DNA of 37,500 bases, taken from assembly GCA_009760855.2 (NCBI GenBank), contig WPIO01000103.1, positions 1 through 37,500 on the forward strand, read 5' to 3'. This DNA comes from Cristatella mucedo. Lineage: Eukaryota; Bryozoa; Phylactolaemata; Cristatellidae. Positions 1-10,830 of this stretch are shown here, in pieces. Position 1 is the first letter of the stretch, and each line of letters starts with the position of its first letter. The notes below the pieces were generated by a model. That model had not been told where the DNA came from, did not search any database, and saw only the letters and a list, made by a program, of their open reading frames with translations. The position numbers and the translations under genes are program-made.

Positions 1-379
1 CATCTGGATAGGTCACTATACCGACGTTTACGTGGACTTCTAAATCGTGTCGCATACGGTGTCGACGCCTTGTATCCGGTCGACCCAACCACTCAGCTTC
101 TCGGAAGAAAGCGTGCTCGTCAGCAGGTGACAGTGCCACTCCTTAGTCGCCTAGACAGCCACCTGCACAGCCCCCAGCAGTTCCCCGCCTAGCAGGGGCT
201 GTCCACTGCATGCTTCGGTAGTGCTTCTTCGTCGGCGACCCGTTGCCATTCGAGTCTCCAAGTGCCTCCCGAGAACGGCTGTCGTGGGAGCTTAGCACCG
301 AATGCCACTCAGATCGTGGGCTCGAGCTCTGTGGCATATGCAAAGATCCCTGAATAGAGATTAAGTTTATTTATGGCAC
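1..379. other. Unassigned sequence at window start
   Basis: Mixed-composition DNA of roughly 50% GC. Only short open frames without recognisable motifs were found. No repeat or RNA signature was seen. Confidence 0.5.
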
Positions 380-436
<57 letters not shown>

Positions 437-478
437 GTATATATATACACATATATATGTGTATATATATGTATATTT
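380..478. repeat. AT-rich microsatellite (TA)n with TG/CA interruptions
   Basis: About 100 bp of alternating A/T with a few interspersed GT and AC steps. Its right half holds a perfect palindrome in which ATATATACAC is followed by ATATATAT and then GTGTATATAT, so it can fold on itself. The short open frames across it are low-complexity artefacts. Confidence 0.95.
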
Positions 479-2139
479 ATCTATATTGATACTGTGATGC
501 TGCCTTGCTGCAGTAGCTCTTCTCCGTGTGCTGGCGTGCATTTGCAGCACCTTGGTGCTCCGGGGCACGTCCCTCGGCCTCGCTTGCGCGCATGTGCCGC
601 CTCGCCCCTGCTAGCTCGCTAAGCCCCTCCGCAGCTGCTAGGCTGCTCTCGCTTCGCTGCCCGCCTAGGCAAAGCCGGCATACGCTTCCGACTGGCTCTG
701 GTGGACGGAGCGGTTCGAGCCATTTTTTCTACGATGCACGCGCGGTCCAATTATTGCTCCAACGTCGATTGCCGTGCGCTGGTATGCCCCGGGCTTGGTG
801 GCACGTTTCAGAATCGCGAAGCATCGCGGGTGTAATGCTGCCTGCCCTGTCATCTTTAATCACAAAGGCGAAGCCTGTCGAAACAGGTGAGAGAGAGAAG
901 CGCTCGCGTCATCCGAGTCACTGACAGGTCAGCTTGGCTAGCTGACTTTGCACATTAACACCATGCGCGTATTCACAGCGACTTGCTATGCGTGTCAAAA
1001 GCGAGGGCAAATATCAAGGAGACAACCTATGCCAACTTGCTTGCTGGCTTGCCGCACGAGGGCACTTTGTAGCATTTAGCCTTTTCTCCAGTTTGCAGAC
1101 GTGAAATCTCTGTGATGGCAACCTGTGCCAACCGCATCAGACACCATTTTTTCCTGTAGCATAGGAATGCGTCCAAGTGTTGCAACTTATGTCCCCCTTC
1201 TGGTTGCGTGCCTGCTGTATTGCCAAAACAGTAGGTCTTTCATCCAACTTCGCACATTGTCTGTCATAACCTAATAGTTTGTGTATTTATGTGCTGAAGT
1301 GGGGTGAGGTGCCGTGACTGTCCCCGAAGATGTCGTGAGAATATGGGTTAAGCACTCATGATGAGACGCGTAGTTGCCTTCTTTCTAACTTTGCTACAAA
1401 TATCCCCTTCGAGGTTTTACAGGAATTTTTAAAATGTGGCCAACGAATCAGCTATGTATTTTGCATTAAGTGCAGTGAGCATACGTAAAATTTGTTTCTG
1501 AATTGAATAGCTGTTAGGTCTGGCCGTTATGAAAAGAAACTGTGTGCAACAAAGGGTTGCTGTAATAATCAGCAGTGTCTTCATATCTTCGGGAAGGTTT
1601 AGCCGTGCTGTTCGACAGGTAAAAAAAAAAGCTGCTGCCCTGTGCCACGAGTATTCCATTGCGATACTTAACTGCCATGACTGCATGCTGAGTGACAAAG
1701 GTCGTTTACCACCGCCACCTCCGTGTCTCACGCCTCAGCTGCGTTTTGCTCTGCACACTCTCTCTGTTCGGCTTAGCTAGTTGGCCTAGCGAGTCATTTT
1801 ACGGATCCCGGACTTCTGCCTTGCCTAACAGGTCAATCGCAGACTTCAGGTGAAGTTTCCATGGTCACGTTGGGGAAAGTTGTGGAAGGGGATCAGCCTG
1901 GCAGTCCCATGCCAACATATGGGCCATTATGTTCTTAGTATTGCTTCCTGAAAGCTCAAGGGAAGTAAAGGGCTGCCTCCCTAATGGCATGGCACAATAT
2001 GAAGCCTGATGTTGACACGAGATAAAGTGGTTAGCTTGAACATGAGCACTTATAAGCTGCACATGTTTTTTATAGAGGCCGTTCTTTATCGAAGCAAGCT
2101 AAACCAACAGAGATCTGCGGCTGAGTAGCAGAGATAACA
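479..2139. other. Unassigned region, no gene seen
   Basis: The left part (about 520-800) is fairly GC- and CpG-rich and then gives way to ordinary AT/GC-balanced sequence. Several open frames of 60-130 codons exist on both strands, but none shows a domain, a signal peptide or convincing flanking splice sites. No repeat family shared with the rest of the window was detected. Confidence 0.4.
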
Positions 2140-2563
2140 GTAGTGGCAGATTGAAGCAGCATATCGACTTTAAAGGTCGCACCACTCGCTTTTACATCCT
2201 TTCATTCTCATGCTCCTGTCAATCCTACATATTTTCCTAATCAGTCTCGGCATCGTACCATTCCCTCTTCTGACTTAAGTCGTTTATCTGTGGCTCTAAG
2301 TAACCTCAAATTTTTTTGGAGACCTTCCTTCCGTGGAACCCACTACCGACTGTCATGATATCTCCTGACGACAAGATTTAATAGAATCTGAAAAACCAAC
2401 CTGTTCATTGAATTTTCTTTTTCTGTGCTTGTGGCGGCGAACACTAAGCATCTTATCACTAACCAATTGACATGCTGACTTTCCAGCATATGGAATATTT
2501 CCTAGAAGAGATTTAGTTCTGATAGGATGCTGTACACGTGCATTATTGTTATTATTATTATTG
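2140..2563 (+). mobile_element. L2-like LINE fragment (reverse transcriptase C-terminus, 3' UTR and tail)
   Basis: Frameshifted reading gives a non-LTR reverse-transcriptase C-terminus: RIDFK near 2160, then HAPVNPTYFPNQSRHRTIP, then PWNPLPTVMISPDD near 2332-2365, and finally LKNQPVH, which corresponds to the family's usual FKxxLKTHLF end. It closes with the shared 3' terminus, a CCTAGAAGAGATTTAG block, GATAGGATGCTGTACA, and a run of ATT triplets at 2544-2563. It is 5' truncated and carries stops, so it is inactive. Confidence 0.8.
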
Positions 2564-3960
2564 TGGTAACTTTGGTGACACGTTTGAAGCCTTTGCTGCT
2601 ATATTTGGCTAGTGATTGCAGCAGCACCAGATTCTTTCGAAGAGCTACTACCTGGCTGAGGTTGGCCCAATATTTCCACTAAATTTGGTACACTGCACAA
2701 AGGATGCCACTTTTTTACTGGGTTGCCCAGGTCATTTCCATGTTAACATGTTGCGTGTCAAATCTCTGTTCTCGTTATCCGGGAAGTGTCTGGGAAAAAG
2801 GTTAAATTCTCAGGGCTTTTGGAAATTGCATATCAAGTGTCGCCTATCAAGCACGACGAACTGAAAAACATGTACAGCTTCTTGGGCTTCGGAATGTGTT
2901 TCTTGTATGTTTTTTCCCGATGTTGAACATTTTTCCTGTTGAGCCATTGAATGTCTGCTTCTTCGTGCACTTTTTTCCAAAGAGATTCCAATTGTACTAA
3001 ATTTTCATCATCTCACTTTCCTGGAAGGGTGGGAAATTCTCTTTGTTCTTACAGATGCTAACATTTTTAGACTAACTCAAACGTGAAGGAGAAAGTGCCT
3101 GCAGCTCTTAGCCTCGAGAAGGCTGCTGGTGCTCCTGGCTCCCATCTTGACGATTTAGCCCATCAAATTTGCAAATCAAATTTGGTTTTTGCATCACACA
3201 TTTGCTGCTGTAGTTGTTGTGATCCTTAAGGTAGCACTTTCGTTGCATTGCATTAGCTCTTGTCTAATATGTTGATGATCTGCCCTGTCACCTACTACCG
3301 ACATTGTGAGACTACATTAAACTACAGTGAACAGACAGACAGCCCAGTCAAACTTCCGATGCCAATGCAGGCTGCTGAAAATGTGGTCTGCTGAAAGAAT
3401 GGTTTTCAAATACTTGCACACTTCTATTGGTATGATCTCACTATACAAGTTGCGCTCGCGATTGCTGCAAGCCGTACCAGGGGGGGGGGGGGTAGCTGTA
3501 AAAGATAAGTTTCGATCGAGACTGCAACGACCTTGTGCAGCCTGCCTGACCAAGTTGTTTTTTGTATTGCAACAAGAGGAAGTCTTCTCGTGCCCTTACC
3601 TTGGACTCGATGATATATCGCCTGTTTCCTTATTTTTTTCTGAACAAGTGCGTGGCTGGACGTGGGGCTCCCAATGATAAATCGTCTGCTCCCTCTTGCC
3701 CTCTTTGGCTTTGCCCCAGCACCGAGGTCCAGCTCTGCCTGCTACTGCTGTGCTTTTTTGCTGCTCACCCCCTCCTCTTTTTGTTTCGATGCTCTGCTCA
3801 CACACTTTGCCGTGCGAGATTTAGATTGCTGGGCTGCAAATGTGAGCCGGCACCTATGCCCAGGCTTCCAGTCGCTGAACGAGAAGACATTTAGAGATAT
3901 GGTGCCAGCCTAGCCTCATGCAGGTCAATCATATCGTCACTTGTAAACGATGGTTATGAT
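2564..3960. other. Unassigned region between LINE fragments
   Basis: No coding region is supported. Overlapping open frames of 110-116 codons on the plus strand at 3327-3894 carry no recognisable domain and cross a poly-G run. No repeat copy shared with other parts of the window was identified. Confidence 0.4.
3480..3492. repeat. Poly-G mononucleotide run
   Basis: Thirteen consecutive G residues on the plus strand. Such runs are slippage-prone and can form G-rich secondary structure. Assembly length errors are possible here. Confidence 0.9.
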
Positions 3961-4640
3961 AGTCTAATAATAGAATAATTATAGTAAGACATTATTTTGT
4001 TTAGCACTCTGCGAGATCTAAATCCTTTTCTAAGCATTTAACATATGCAAGGGAGGAAGCATTCAATTGGTTAGTGATAACATGCACAATTTCAGCACCC
4101 ATATTACGCATAGAACATTACATGCACAGACCAATTGCTGTAGGGAGTAGGCAGGCTTATAGTTTTTTCTTTAATGTCGCCAAAGCTTGTGGTGATATGA
4201 AATCCGACGGTAGTGAGTTCAAGGCTTTGGGAGCATATCGTATCTGTAGTGGCACTTGATGTCTCCAACACGGCTTCAAGGTTGATTAGATGCACATGCT
4301 GATCTACTCGAGTCAGAAGGGGGGTAGTTCACTGCAAAGTCTGACTTAGGAAGTATTGTAAAGGTAGTGCAAAGCAGGAAATTTATGGACCTTTAGTGAG
4401 TGTTAAGACCTTAAAGTCGATACGACCAGATGGAGAGCTAGAGCAGGTCCGTGAGATCTAGTGTGGCCGTGACGACCGCCAATTATAGCTACCCGAGTTT
4501 TTATACACCGTCCTGTAAGCATCTTATTGCATAGGCAGGAAGACCTGCAAATAGTAAGTTACCGAAGTCTATGATGGAATGTCACATGTGCAAGGACCAG
4601 CATGGCTTCGATAGTCCTCATGTGAACATGCACGAATTCC
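3961..4640 (-). mobile_element. L2-like LINE fragment, minus strand
   Basis: Read on the minus strand, the copy begins inside the reverse transcriptase near 4630 with a degraded LVLAHVTFH segment, the counterpart of the family's LVHAFVT..LDFCNSLL block. It continues through a C-terminal block (APKALNSLPSDF, then ATLKKKL, near 4160-4240) and ends in the shared 3' terminus at 3961-4042. That terminus reads AATGCTTAGAAAAGGATT, then CGCAGAGTGCT, then an AT-rich ATT-like tail. Several stops and frameshifts show it is dead. Confidence 0.75.
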
Positions 4641-4727
4641 AGCATCCCGTTACTTAGCTGGAGCTGATGGTGTCACATGGTTGAAGGTCAATTTTGGAAC
4701 ACGTGGACAGATTGTGTGAGCAGTTTT

Positions 4728-4815
4728 GTAGGAGATAATAATTATAACAATCAAGCCTATAAATATATAGCACCCTCCCAAGAGAACCATGTCTTTTTCT
4801 AGGCACTTACTTAGG
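4728..4815 (-). mobile_element. L2-like LINE 3' tail fragment
   Basis: On the minus strand this reads AAGTGCCTAGAAAAAGACAT, GGTTCTCTTGGGAGGGTGCT, and then an AT-rich tail with ATAATTATTAT. This is the family's 3' terminus with little or no coding sequence attached, so it is either a very short 5'-truncated insertion or a remnant. Confidence 0.7.
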
Positions 4816-4950
4816 CTGAAAAGGCGACATGTCAATAGTTAGTCATAGTCCGGCAACAGTTTTAGCACACCCTATGGAATGCAAAGTGCATCATTCACGG
4901 TGACAGGGCAAAGGCTATGATTGACCTGTGTGTTTGCACCTGCTTTTGGA

Positions 4951-5335
4951 TTGTATGTAAAATACAGTTGTTTTAGCGCCTTAAGAGAACTGGAATCTCT
5001 ATCCAGAGCGCTTCACCCATGCCTGTCCCCCAGTGCTCGAGCCACGACCTCAGCCAGACTTATGTCGGCTGCCAGCATTTTAACTTACTGGACCAAACCA
5101 CTCGTCATCAAATCAAGAAGAGCCCTTTATGTCAGTTCGGTATGAAGTTCTAGAGCTTATGGGCAAAGTAACACTGGAGGCTGGAGGTCTCCAAAGTATT
5201 GAAGGAAGTTCGTTAGAGCGCACCGCCGAATGGTCAGAGCCAGAAGAGTGAGATGTTGCGATGGGAGTCAACAGATTAGGAAGTAATTCTGCAATTGTAA
5301 CTTTTGTGCTGGCCTGGCCCATCTTTTATGGTAAC
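4951..5335 (-). mobile_element. L2-like LINE fragment (RT C-terminus and tail), minus strand
   Basis: The minus-strand translation near 5322-5113 gives TIAELLPNLLTP, SSGSDHSAV, then PSILWRPPASSVTLPI. This corresponds, through frameshifts, to the xAELLTPYxPSRTLRSSGSDxLAVP..WNSLPxxIR region of L2/CR1-clade reverse transcriptases. The copy ends at 4951-5013 in the shared tail (GCGCTCTGGATAGAGATTCC then AGTTCTCTTAAGGCGCT). The coding part is broken by stops. Confidence 0.75.
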
Positions 5336-5449
5336 ACGTTGTCAATTGTGATGTAACTCTTTTGCTGGCACACCACAACTATTAGGGCTAGTTCTACCGT
5401 CCCTTCTTCTGGTTTCCGTGTGAGATATCACTTATGTATGCTAAATGGA

Positions 5450-6735
5450 GTAGATAGAGGTTTGCCGTTCTCGATAGACAATGAGGGATCAAAGTTACAA
5501 TGAGTGTCATTTTCAGCGATCGTCTGGCAGACGCCAGCATGCGCGTGGTTTAAATCAAATCTACTTGTACTGATCGTGTTCCTTCTGGGTCGTGTTAACT
5601 GGGTCCATTCTCACACACCAGACGGGTCACCCTGGGACATCCCTCCCCAAGGGTCCGATACTAGGTCCTTGCTGTTATCCATTTATACCAACCTCTGGGA
5701 AAAGTGATTAAGGTCTCCTATGGAATAGGATATCACTTTTTATGCTGACGATAACTCAGCTGTATTTGTCATTTCAAAAACCGTCGGAGTTCTGCTGGCA
5801 GCAACTGAGAAGGCATGAATGCACTGACCCTGCTGATATCGATCCTGGATGTCGGAAAACTCTTGAAACTAAATGACGATAAAACCAAACTCGCTGCTCA
5901 TAGGAAACCTTAGCATAGGGGCTGGTGTATTAAAAAGGCTCTTGCTGTTCTAACATAGGTGATTCTATATTGTGCGACCTCTCACCACTTGCTGCGTAAT
6001 CCTAGGCGTCTTGTTGTCAGACAGCTACGCCTTCAATTTCTCAAAAGCTTCAATTCAGACGACTGCCTCTACAGCTAGCCATCACATAAACCGATCCCTA
6101 TGCGTAAGATTAGGAGCTGGTCTCCCACAGTTGGCTTGTAAAAAAATTAACTAGCATCTTATTAGGTTCAGTAAAGATCTCTGGCTTGATTATTGTAATT
6201 CCCTTCTGGCTTGGCATAACCAAAGAAAGCTCTTATGCCACACTACACGGACTATGAATACTGGCGTGCAAGGCTAGTCGCTTCAAGTCCCAGTGGTATT
6301 TGAGCTACGTGTCACCTCTGCTGAAAGAGCTAGGATGGTGCCAGTTGAGCAAAGGATACAGAGCAAAGTTCTTGCGGCTGACCCACAAGGACCCGCCATA
6401 CGGCATTGGCTCCTTCGTACCTAGCCTGAACTGACACTGCAATCAGTTTGTCAGCCTGTTCTGCGCCTCCTCAGGTTCCTAGTGTGTCACAATAAATTAG
6501 GCTTCCCTGATACCTGGCCGGCTTAAAAGACAGTTTTGCGACATAATCTGTTTAGCTCTGGCACGGGTCCTAGACGTGTGTCGCACGCGACAACTACTCT
6601 CGCTAACATGCGACTATGGCCGACAGTCCTTTCAGAAGCGGGTAGCGTCCTTGAGCTGCTCTCGATCCATGCTACGCACATATCGGAAAACTCAACAACA
6701 CACTCTCGCGTCTGTTCTGCGTGTCCATACATGCT
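5450..6735 (+). mobile_element. L2-like LINE fragment carrying the RT catalytic YADD region
   Basis: This is one of the two longest coding relics of the family. Upstream of the active site, DGSPWDIPPQGSDTRSLLLS (5620-5680) corresponds to the reverse-transcriptase GVPQGSVLGPLLFS motif. FYADD lies at 5738-5752. YRSWMSENS is near 5840, N-DDKT..LLIGN near 5875-5910, and VILGVLLSDSY near 5998-6025. A LVxFxxSRLDYCNSLL-like block follows near 6170-6210, then LLKELGW..LSKGYRAKFL near 6320-6380. The end is a degraded MRLWPTVLSEAG segment near 6608-6645. Multiple frameshifts and stops make it non-functional. The usual 3' tail is absent, and a SINE follows immediately. Confidence 0.85.
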
Positions 6736-6739
6736 TACT

Positions 6740-6945
6740 AAAGTAACAAAAATAAAATAAATAAAATAACTAATCCCAGCTGCTTCAAAAGCCCTTTAGT
6801 ATAGAGACTGAAGAAGCTTACAGCTATCACCACCGCTTGCAGTGAAAGCGATAAACGGTTGCCCCACCAGGAATCGAACCCACGACCGTGGAACCGAGGC
6901 TCAGTAAAAACCGCCTTACCATTGTGCCAACGAGGCTCACTTTCT
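6740..6945 (-). mobile_element. tRNA-derived SINE, minus strand (copy 1)
   Basis: On the minus strand the element starts near 6940 with a tRNA-like head. The RNA polymerase III A box TGGCACAATGG is at 6919-6929 and the B box GGTTCGATTCC at 6870-6880, about 38 bp apart as in tRNA genes. The 5' GCCTCGT can pair with the GGGGCA after the B box, as an acceptor stem would. A non-tRNA body follows (including CACTGCAAGCGGTGGTGATA), and the 3' end is an AATAAA-type tail (6745-6770 on the plus strand). A diverged second copy lies at 32168-32335, which shows this is a dispersed family and not a single tRNA gene. Confidence 0.88.
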
Positions 6946-7180
6946 TTTGCTGCATTCGAAGTCTGTTGGCACCAATGCCCGAACCGAAAAGCCCTAAGCT
7001 CCGTGATTGCATACAAAACCCTCTCGTGAAAACCCACATAGTCGTTGTTGCTTGCAGAGTTACAGAGGAGATACATATAAGGAAGTACCCACACAAATAA
7101 AAACTCAACTGAGCCTTGTTGATTACATCATACAAAAGAAAGATGATAAATAAGAGACTAGGTAGAGAATGATGCAAAGA

Positions 7181-7242
7181 CAGAAGAGAGACGAGAGAGA
7201 GAGAGAGAGAGAGAGGAGAAGAGAGGAGAGAGAGAGAGAGAG
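7181..7242. repeat. (GA)n microsatellite
   Basis: About 60 bp of imperfect GA/GGA repeats on the plus strand. Long minus-strand open frames here are low-complexity Leu/Ser artefacts. Confidence 0.92.
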
Positions 7243-7309
7243 CATACACTGAAAAGCTGAGTCAGGAGCAGAGCACTGGGTTCCCGTGGGTTTAATGTCT
7301 TATCAAAAT

Positions 7310-7900
7310 GGCAGCAAATTTTCTAAACTTAAACGATGCATGATGACACTAATCTACTAGTTATAGGCAAACCCAGTGTGACCTGAATTGAAAGGCTGAT
7401 GCTCAAATCCTGGCTCTTGCCAGCATATCTCCCGTTGAATCAGCCTCTGAAGTCTAGGTAAAACAAAAATGCGACCTCTCAGTGTTAGACAATCACGTCA
7501 GCTCCACAATCAAGTCCGCCCACCCAGGCCAAGTGCTATTGGGCTGGTAAAATCTGGCCTGTTTAGATATGTACCACGTTCAAGTTGGTCCATGACAGGA
7601 GAGTTGCAGGTAAATTGTAAAGCGCCCAGAGAGATTGGGTTCTGAGGGCGCTTTTATCAAGTGTATTTTATTATTATTATTATCCCGTCTTGACTTCTGT
7701 AACTCTCGCTAAGATCTACGGCCCCACCTGGCTACATCAACAAAATTCACCCAATTCCCTTCCGGAATCCACACCCACCAATACTGTACACCTCAAATCC
7801 TTTGAGATCATACATTTGTTTCGTATGCCTCCCAAACCTGGAACTAATTGATGTACTCCGCTGAACCTCCACAAAAGTCATGAAAGCAACTGTGGGGTGT
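7310..7900 (+). mobile_element. L2-like LINE relic interrupted by another LINE tail
   Basis: The first part (7310-7597) is colinear with the copy at 11830-12095. It has LNDD-like coding near 7325, CAAACCCAGTGTGA at 7367-7380, GAAAGGCTGA near 7390, and TTGGTCCATGA near 7586, the start of the LVHAFVT motif. After about 85 bp of foreign tail sequence the same open reading resumes at 7686 with CGTCTTGACTTCTGTAACT, giving RLDFCNS, which is the expected continuation. A degraded APKxWN-like segment near 7830 follows. The coding sequence is full of stops. Confidence 0.65.
7605..7684 (+). mobile_element. L2-like LINE 3' tail nested inside an older LINE
   Basis: The sequence reads TGTAAAGCGCCCAGAGAGAT, then GGGTTCTGAGGGCGCTTTTA, then TTTATTATTATTATTAT. 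This is an almost consensus 3' terminus sitting between two halves of an RT motif that should be contiguous. Its clean tail suggests it is younger than its host copy. Confidence 0.7.
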
Positions 7901-7929
7901 TAAAGGGAGGAGTTTGTGTATAGCGGCAC

Positions 7930-8105
7930 TAACGCCGAACCTAAGACGGCTTTCGGTAATCGCCATTCGGACGCCCAACAGACTTCTGTTCTTCCTCACT
8001 CAACAAAGGAGAAAGGGGGAAAGCAATAGCAGAGGTTTAGGGAGGCAGTTGAGGTAGTGCCGTAGCATAGAAGTAGCAGCTAACGGACGCTGAAAAAGAT
8101 GTGCC
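7930..8105 (+). repeat. Unnamed dispersed repeat, copy A
   Basis: It aligns over about 150 bp with 18175-18330 and 32895-33075. Shared landmarks are a CATTCGGA-like block, a CTTCCTCACTCAACAAAGGA block, GAGAAAGGGGGAAAGCA, and a terminal CGCTGAAAAAG. No coding motif, pol III box or tail was recognised, so its class is unknown. Confidence 0.55.
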
Positions 8106-8154
8106 CACTAGTTGGTTAGGACCGAGTTAGTTGTATATGTTGAAGTGTGTGAAT

Positions 8155-9040
8155 CCGTGAAAGCGATGGTCCTATACCGTCTCGGAGCTGCAGAGCTACA
8201 CCTTAGCCTTCAGTAGCCACACTGGGTCTCTAAGCCGGAGTGAACTGGGACAGCTCCTTTTATGTCCACACAGACTCCCTGACGGAGCCACACAGCGCCC
8301 CTTTGAAAACGAATGCTAGCATGTTCAGCTGAGGTACGAATGAGCCAAGCCCATCATGCGGCCTTGTGTGTCAGCGCAAGAACTTTCTGCTCTGTATCCT
8401 TTGCTCAACCGGCAACCAGTTCCTAGCTCTTTCAGCAAATGAAGACACGTGCTCAAAACCGCTGGGACTTGAAAGACCAGACTTGCATTGCCGCCATATT
8501 CATAGTTCGCTGTAGTGGGATAATAGCTATTCTTTCCTTTGAATAAGCCCAGCCAAAAGAGGAATTACAATAATTCAAGCCGAGACAGAACCTAAAGAGC
8601 TAGTGTAAATTTTTTACAAGCCCACTGTGGGAGACAGCTCCTAATCTTCGATAGGGATCGGATGTGATGGCTAGCTGTAGAGGCAGGTCTTCTGAATGAA
8701 GCTTTTGAAATTGAGGCAGCTGTCGACGACGAAACGGACACCTAGATTACGAGCCACACGTGGTGAAGGTCGCGCATACTAGTCACCATTCCACTTAGAA
8801 AACAGCAAAGCCCCTTTTAATCCAGCCACATGCTTTGGGTGTCCTTTATTGCGAGTAGCAGTTCGGTTTTTATCATCACCTTTTAATTTCAGGAAGTTTC
8901 CGACATCCAGGATCGAATATCAGCAAGGCAAGCAGTTAGTTCATCTTGTCTTGCAGCAGAATCCGACGGTTGGAATAATACACAAAACTTGACCAAAAAA
9001 ACCGAGTATCGTCTGCATAGAAGATGATATCCGATCCCCA
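8155..9040 (-). mobile_element. Inverted 5' segment of a twin-primed L2-like LINE
   Basis: On the minus strand the copy starts at the catalytic region: GYHLLCRR, a frameshifted form of YHFYADD (about 9032-9011). ELTACLADIRSWMSE follows near 8940-8890, then a DDKTEL-like segment near 8870. A degraded RT middle comes next, then LLKELG..RLSKGYRAE-like coding near 8440-8380. It ends near the SAAPR-like segment by 8170. The region from 8470 to 8380 closely resembles 6300-6410 on the other strand. The 3' UTR and tail are not here but follow at 9045 in the opposite orientation. The coding region is interrupted and inactive. Confidence 0.8.
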
Positions 9041-9044
9041 TAGT

Positions 9045-9447
9045 GCCTACCTCTCCGACTTGCCGTCGAGAACATCCCTGACTTTGACACATTTTTGAAA
9101 AAGAATTTAAACACTGCCTATTAGTACAACATTTAGGCTGTCCCCCTGTGATTCGTCCAGTCATGGTGTATTGTGCGTGCTGACATCTGTGTGCTTCCCT
9201 CATTGCAAAAATAAAAAAAAAAAACCACAAAAAAAAAACCCACATTTTGGCATGCTGACCTCGGTGCATGTCACACCTAACCATGTATTTCATGTTTCTT
9301 AAAGCGTATGTTATTACCTACACACCATGGTTCAATCGTGTCTTTCACCTTCGGGCAGACCAAATGTAAGCGCCTAGCCAGAGAGATGCCACGTACTCTA
9401 AGGGCGCCTTATCAAGTTCAATAGTTATTATTACATATTATTATTGC
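9045..9447 (+). mobile_element. Forward 3' segment of a twin-primed L2-like LINE
   Basis: It begins at the RT C-terminus (LAVENIPDFDTFLKKNLNTA, 9061-9120), exactly where the inverted segment to its left stops in the consensus. It continues through the family 3' UTR: CTGTGATTCGTCCAGTC near 9144 and GGCATGCTGACCTCGGTGCA near 9249. It ends in the shared tail, GCGCCTAGCCAGAGAGATGC, TCTAAGGGCGCC, and TTATTATTACATATTATTAT. An A-rich expansion lies inside the UTR near 9210-9240. Confidence 0.8.
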
Positions 9448-10737
9448 CATTCGTCTGCCCTCCTGACCTGTGCGCCCCGGCCTGGCAAAAGGATATTTTG
9501 TGCATGGCCGACAGAATGATCTGCACAAAGCCGGCTGACGCACTGTAGATAAACTTCTGTTAACACGCCTGCAGCTGCAGGTGCTGTCTTTTTTACCCAG
9601 TTACCTGGTGACCGTTATCAAAGACAACGTGGTCTGCAACGTGTTCGTTTTTAAAAACGCTGCCGTTTGAGGGGCATTACGTGCTGCTACTTGGCAACAG
9701 GATAAGTAAATCGATTAATTTTTATTTCCCACCATTCGGAGATACAGTTTACTCCGTATAGATTCTTCCATTCCCTTCTACTACCTTATTGCTCTAAACA
9801 GATACTGGTACGCATGTGCGCATAATGACCCAAGGATTGATACTCCTTAGTGCTTCTAGTGATCCTAGTTCCACTGAACTGTAGCAAAGGGCCGGGCTCG
9901 TGAACCACTCCGCGACCCGGTTAGGCTATTGGCTATCCCCATGCGCTCGGTTTGGCCGGAGCTCGATGCTGTGCTCCTCAGCTCGATATAGTGGTGCATT
10001 TTTGGGCACCTCTTACTTGTTGCATTAAACGTCTGGCGCAGCCCTGCCAGCATTGACCAGGGCTACGCACGAGGCAAAGACATTCGCCTGGGTCCGCAGG
10101 ACCCTGCGAGCCTCTGCCCACCCGACACGACTAAGACATGTCGGCAGTGACAGCATGGTCAACACGTACATGACTGGATGCCCTACAAATCGTTCGCCAC
10201 TTGACCCCGGACGGCGGAGAGCTGTCTTATATAGCGGCACATCTGCTCTTCCTAACAATCTCTGCAGCGGCCAAGTACACAACGCCAGTGCCAGCACACA
10301 CCGTTGCTGGCGCTCCGCAGTGCCTGCCTCGATAGTCTTTGCGGCAGTCTCGGCAGCAGATGCAGGTGGGCCATACTTGTGGGGGTTGAAGGGTAAGTAC
10401 TAATCAACCCGGCGGCGACCATGCCCTATATTTCTCCTGCCGGCTTGGCTAGTGGCAAGTGGCACTCCGGGTCGCACAACCTCAAGTGCAACTGCTTGTC
10501 CTCTGCTCGAGGTAGCTCTTGTCTACTCTTTGGTTTTGCCCTCACCAGGCCATACGGCTCCTGCCTGCCGCTGGTTGCCCCTTTCACGTGTATCTGTATT
10601 GTTAGTCCGTGACCCAGGCTGCGGGCGTTTAAGCAGCTGCGTGCTGGCCCCGCTCCGAAAGGCCATGCAATACCGTCACGCAGGGTGGTTTCGACTGGAC
10701 CGAGTTACCAGTTCATTGATCGTGCTTCCTTTGCCTA
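9448..10737. other. Unassigned region
   Basis: No coding gene is supported. A 116-codon plus-strand frame (10053-10403) ends just past a consensus-like donor GGGTAAGTAC at 10391-10400, but no matching acceptor or recognisable protein motif was found. The stretch from 10440 to 10620 vaguely resembles a degraded LHWLPV-type RT segment and may belong to the LINE tail that follows. Confidence 0.35.
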
Positions 10738-10830
10738 ACAAAATATAAAGTGCCCTAGAAAGAGATTGGTTCTCTGAGTGCTTATAACAAATGTTTATAG
10801 GATTATTAATTCTTGATTATAATTGTTATT
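10738..10830 (+). mobile_element. L2-like LINE 3' tail fragment
   Basis: It reads AAAGTGCCCTAGAAAGAGAT, GGTTCTCTGAGTGCTTATA, then an imperfect TTATTATTTA-type tail. Any coding part upstream is too degraded to assign. Confidence 0.7.

Noticed and set aside
5450-6735. Possible second twin-primed LINE together with the minus copy at 4951-5335
   Set aside because: Both pieces appear to cover the RT C-terminal region, so they overlap by a large amount in consensus. They are better read as two independent insertions.
6860-6940. Functional tRNA gene on the minus strand
   Set aside because: The A and B boxes are intact, but the anticodon arm is abnormal. The head is fused to a dispersed body and AATAAA tail found again at 32168-32335, so it is a SINE.
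10053-10403. 116-codon frame ending near a strong donor-like GGGTAAGTAC
   Set aside because: No acceptor, no downstream exon and no recognisable product. The region may contain degraded LINE coding sequence.
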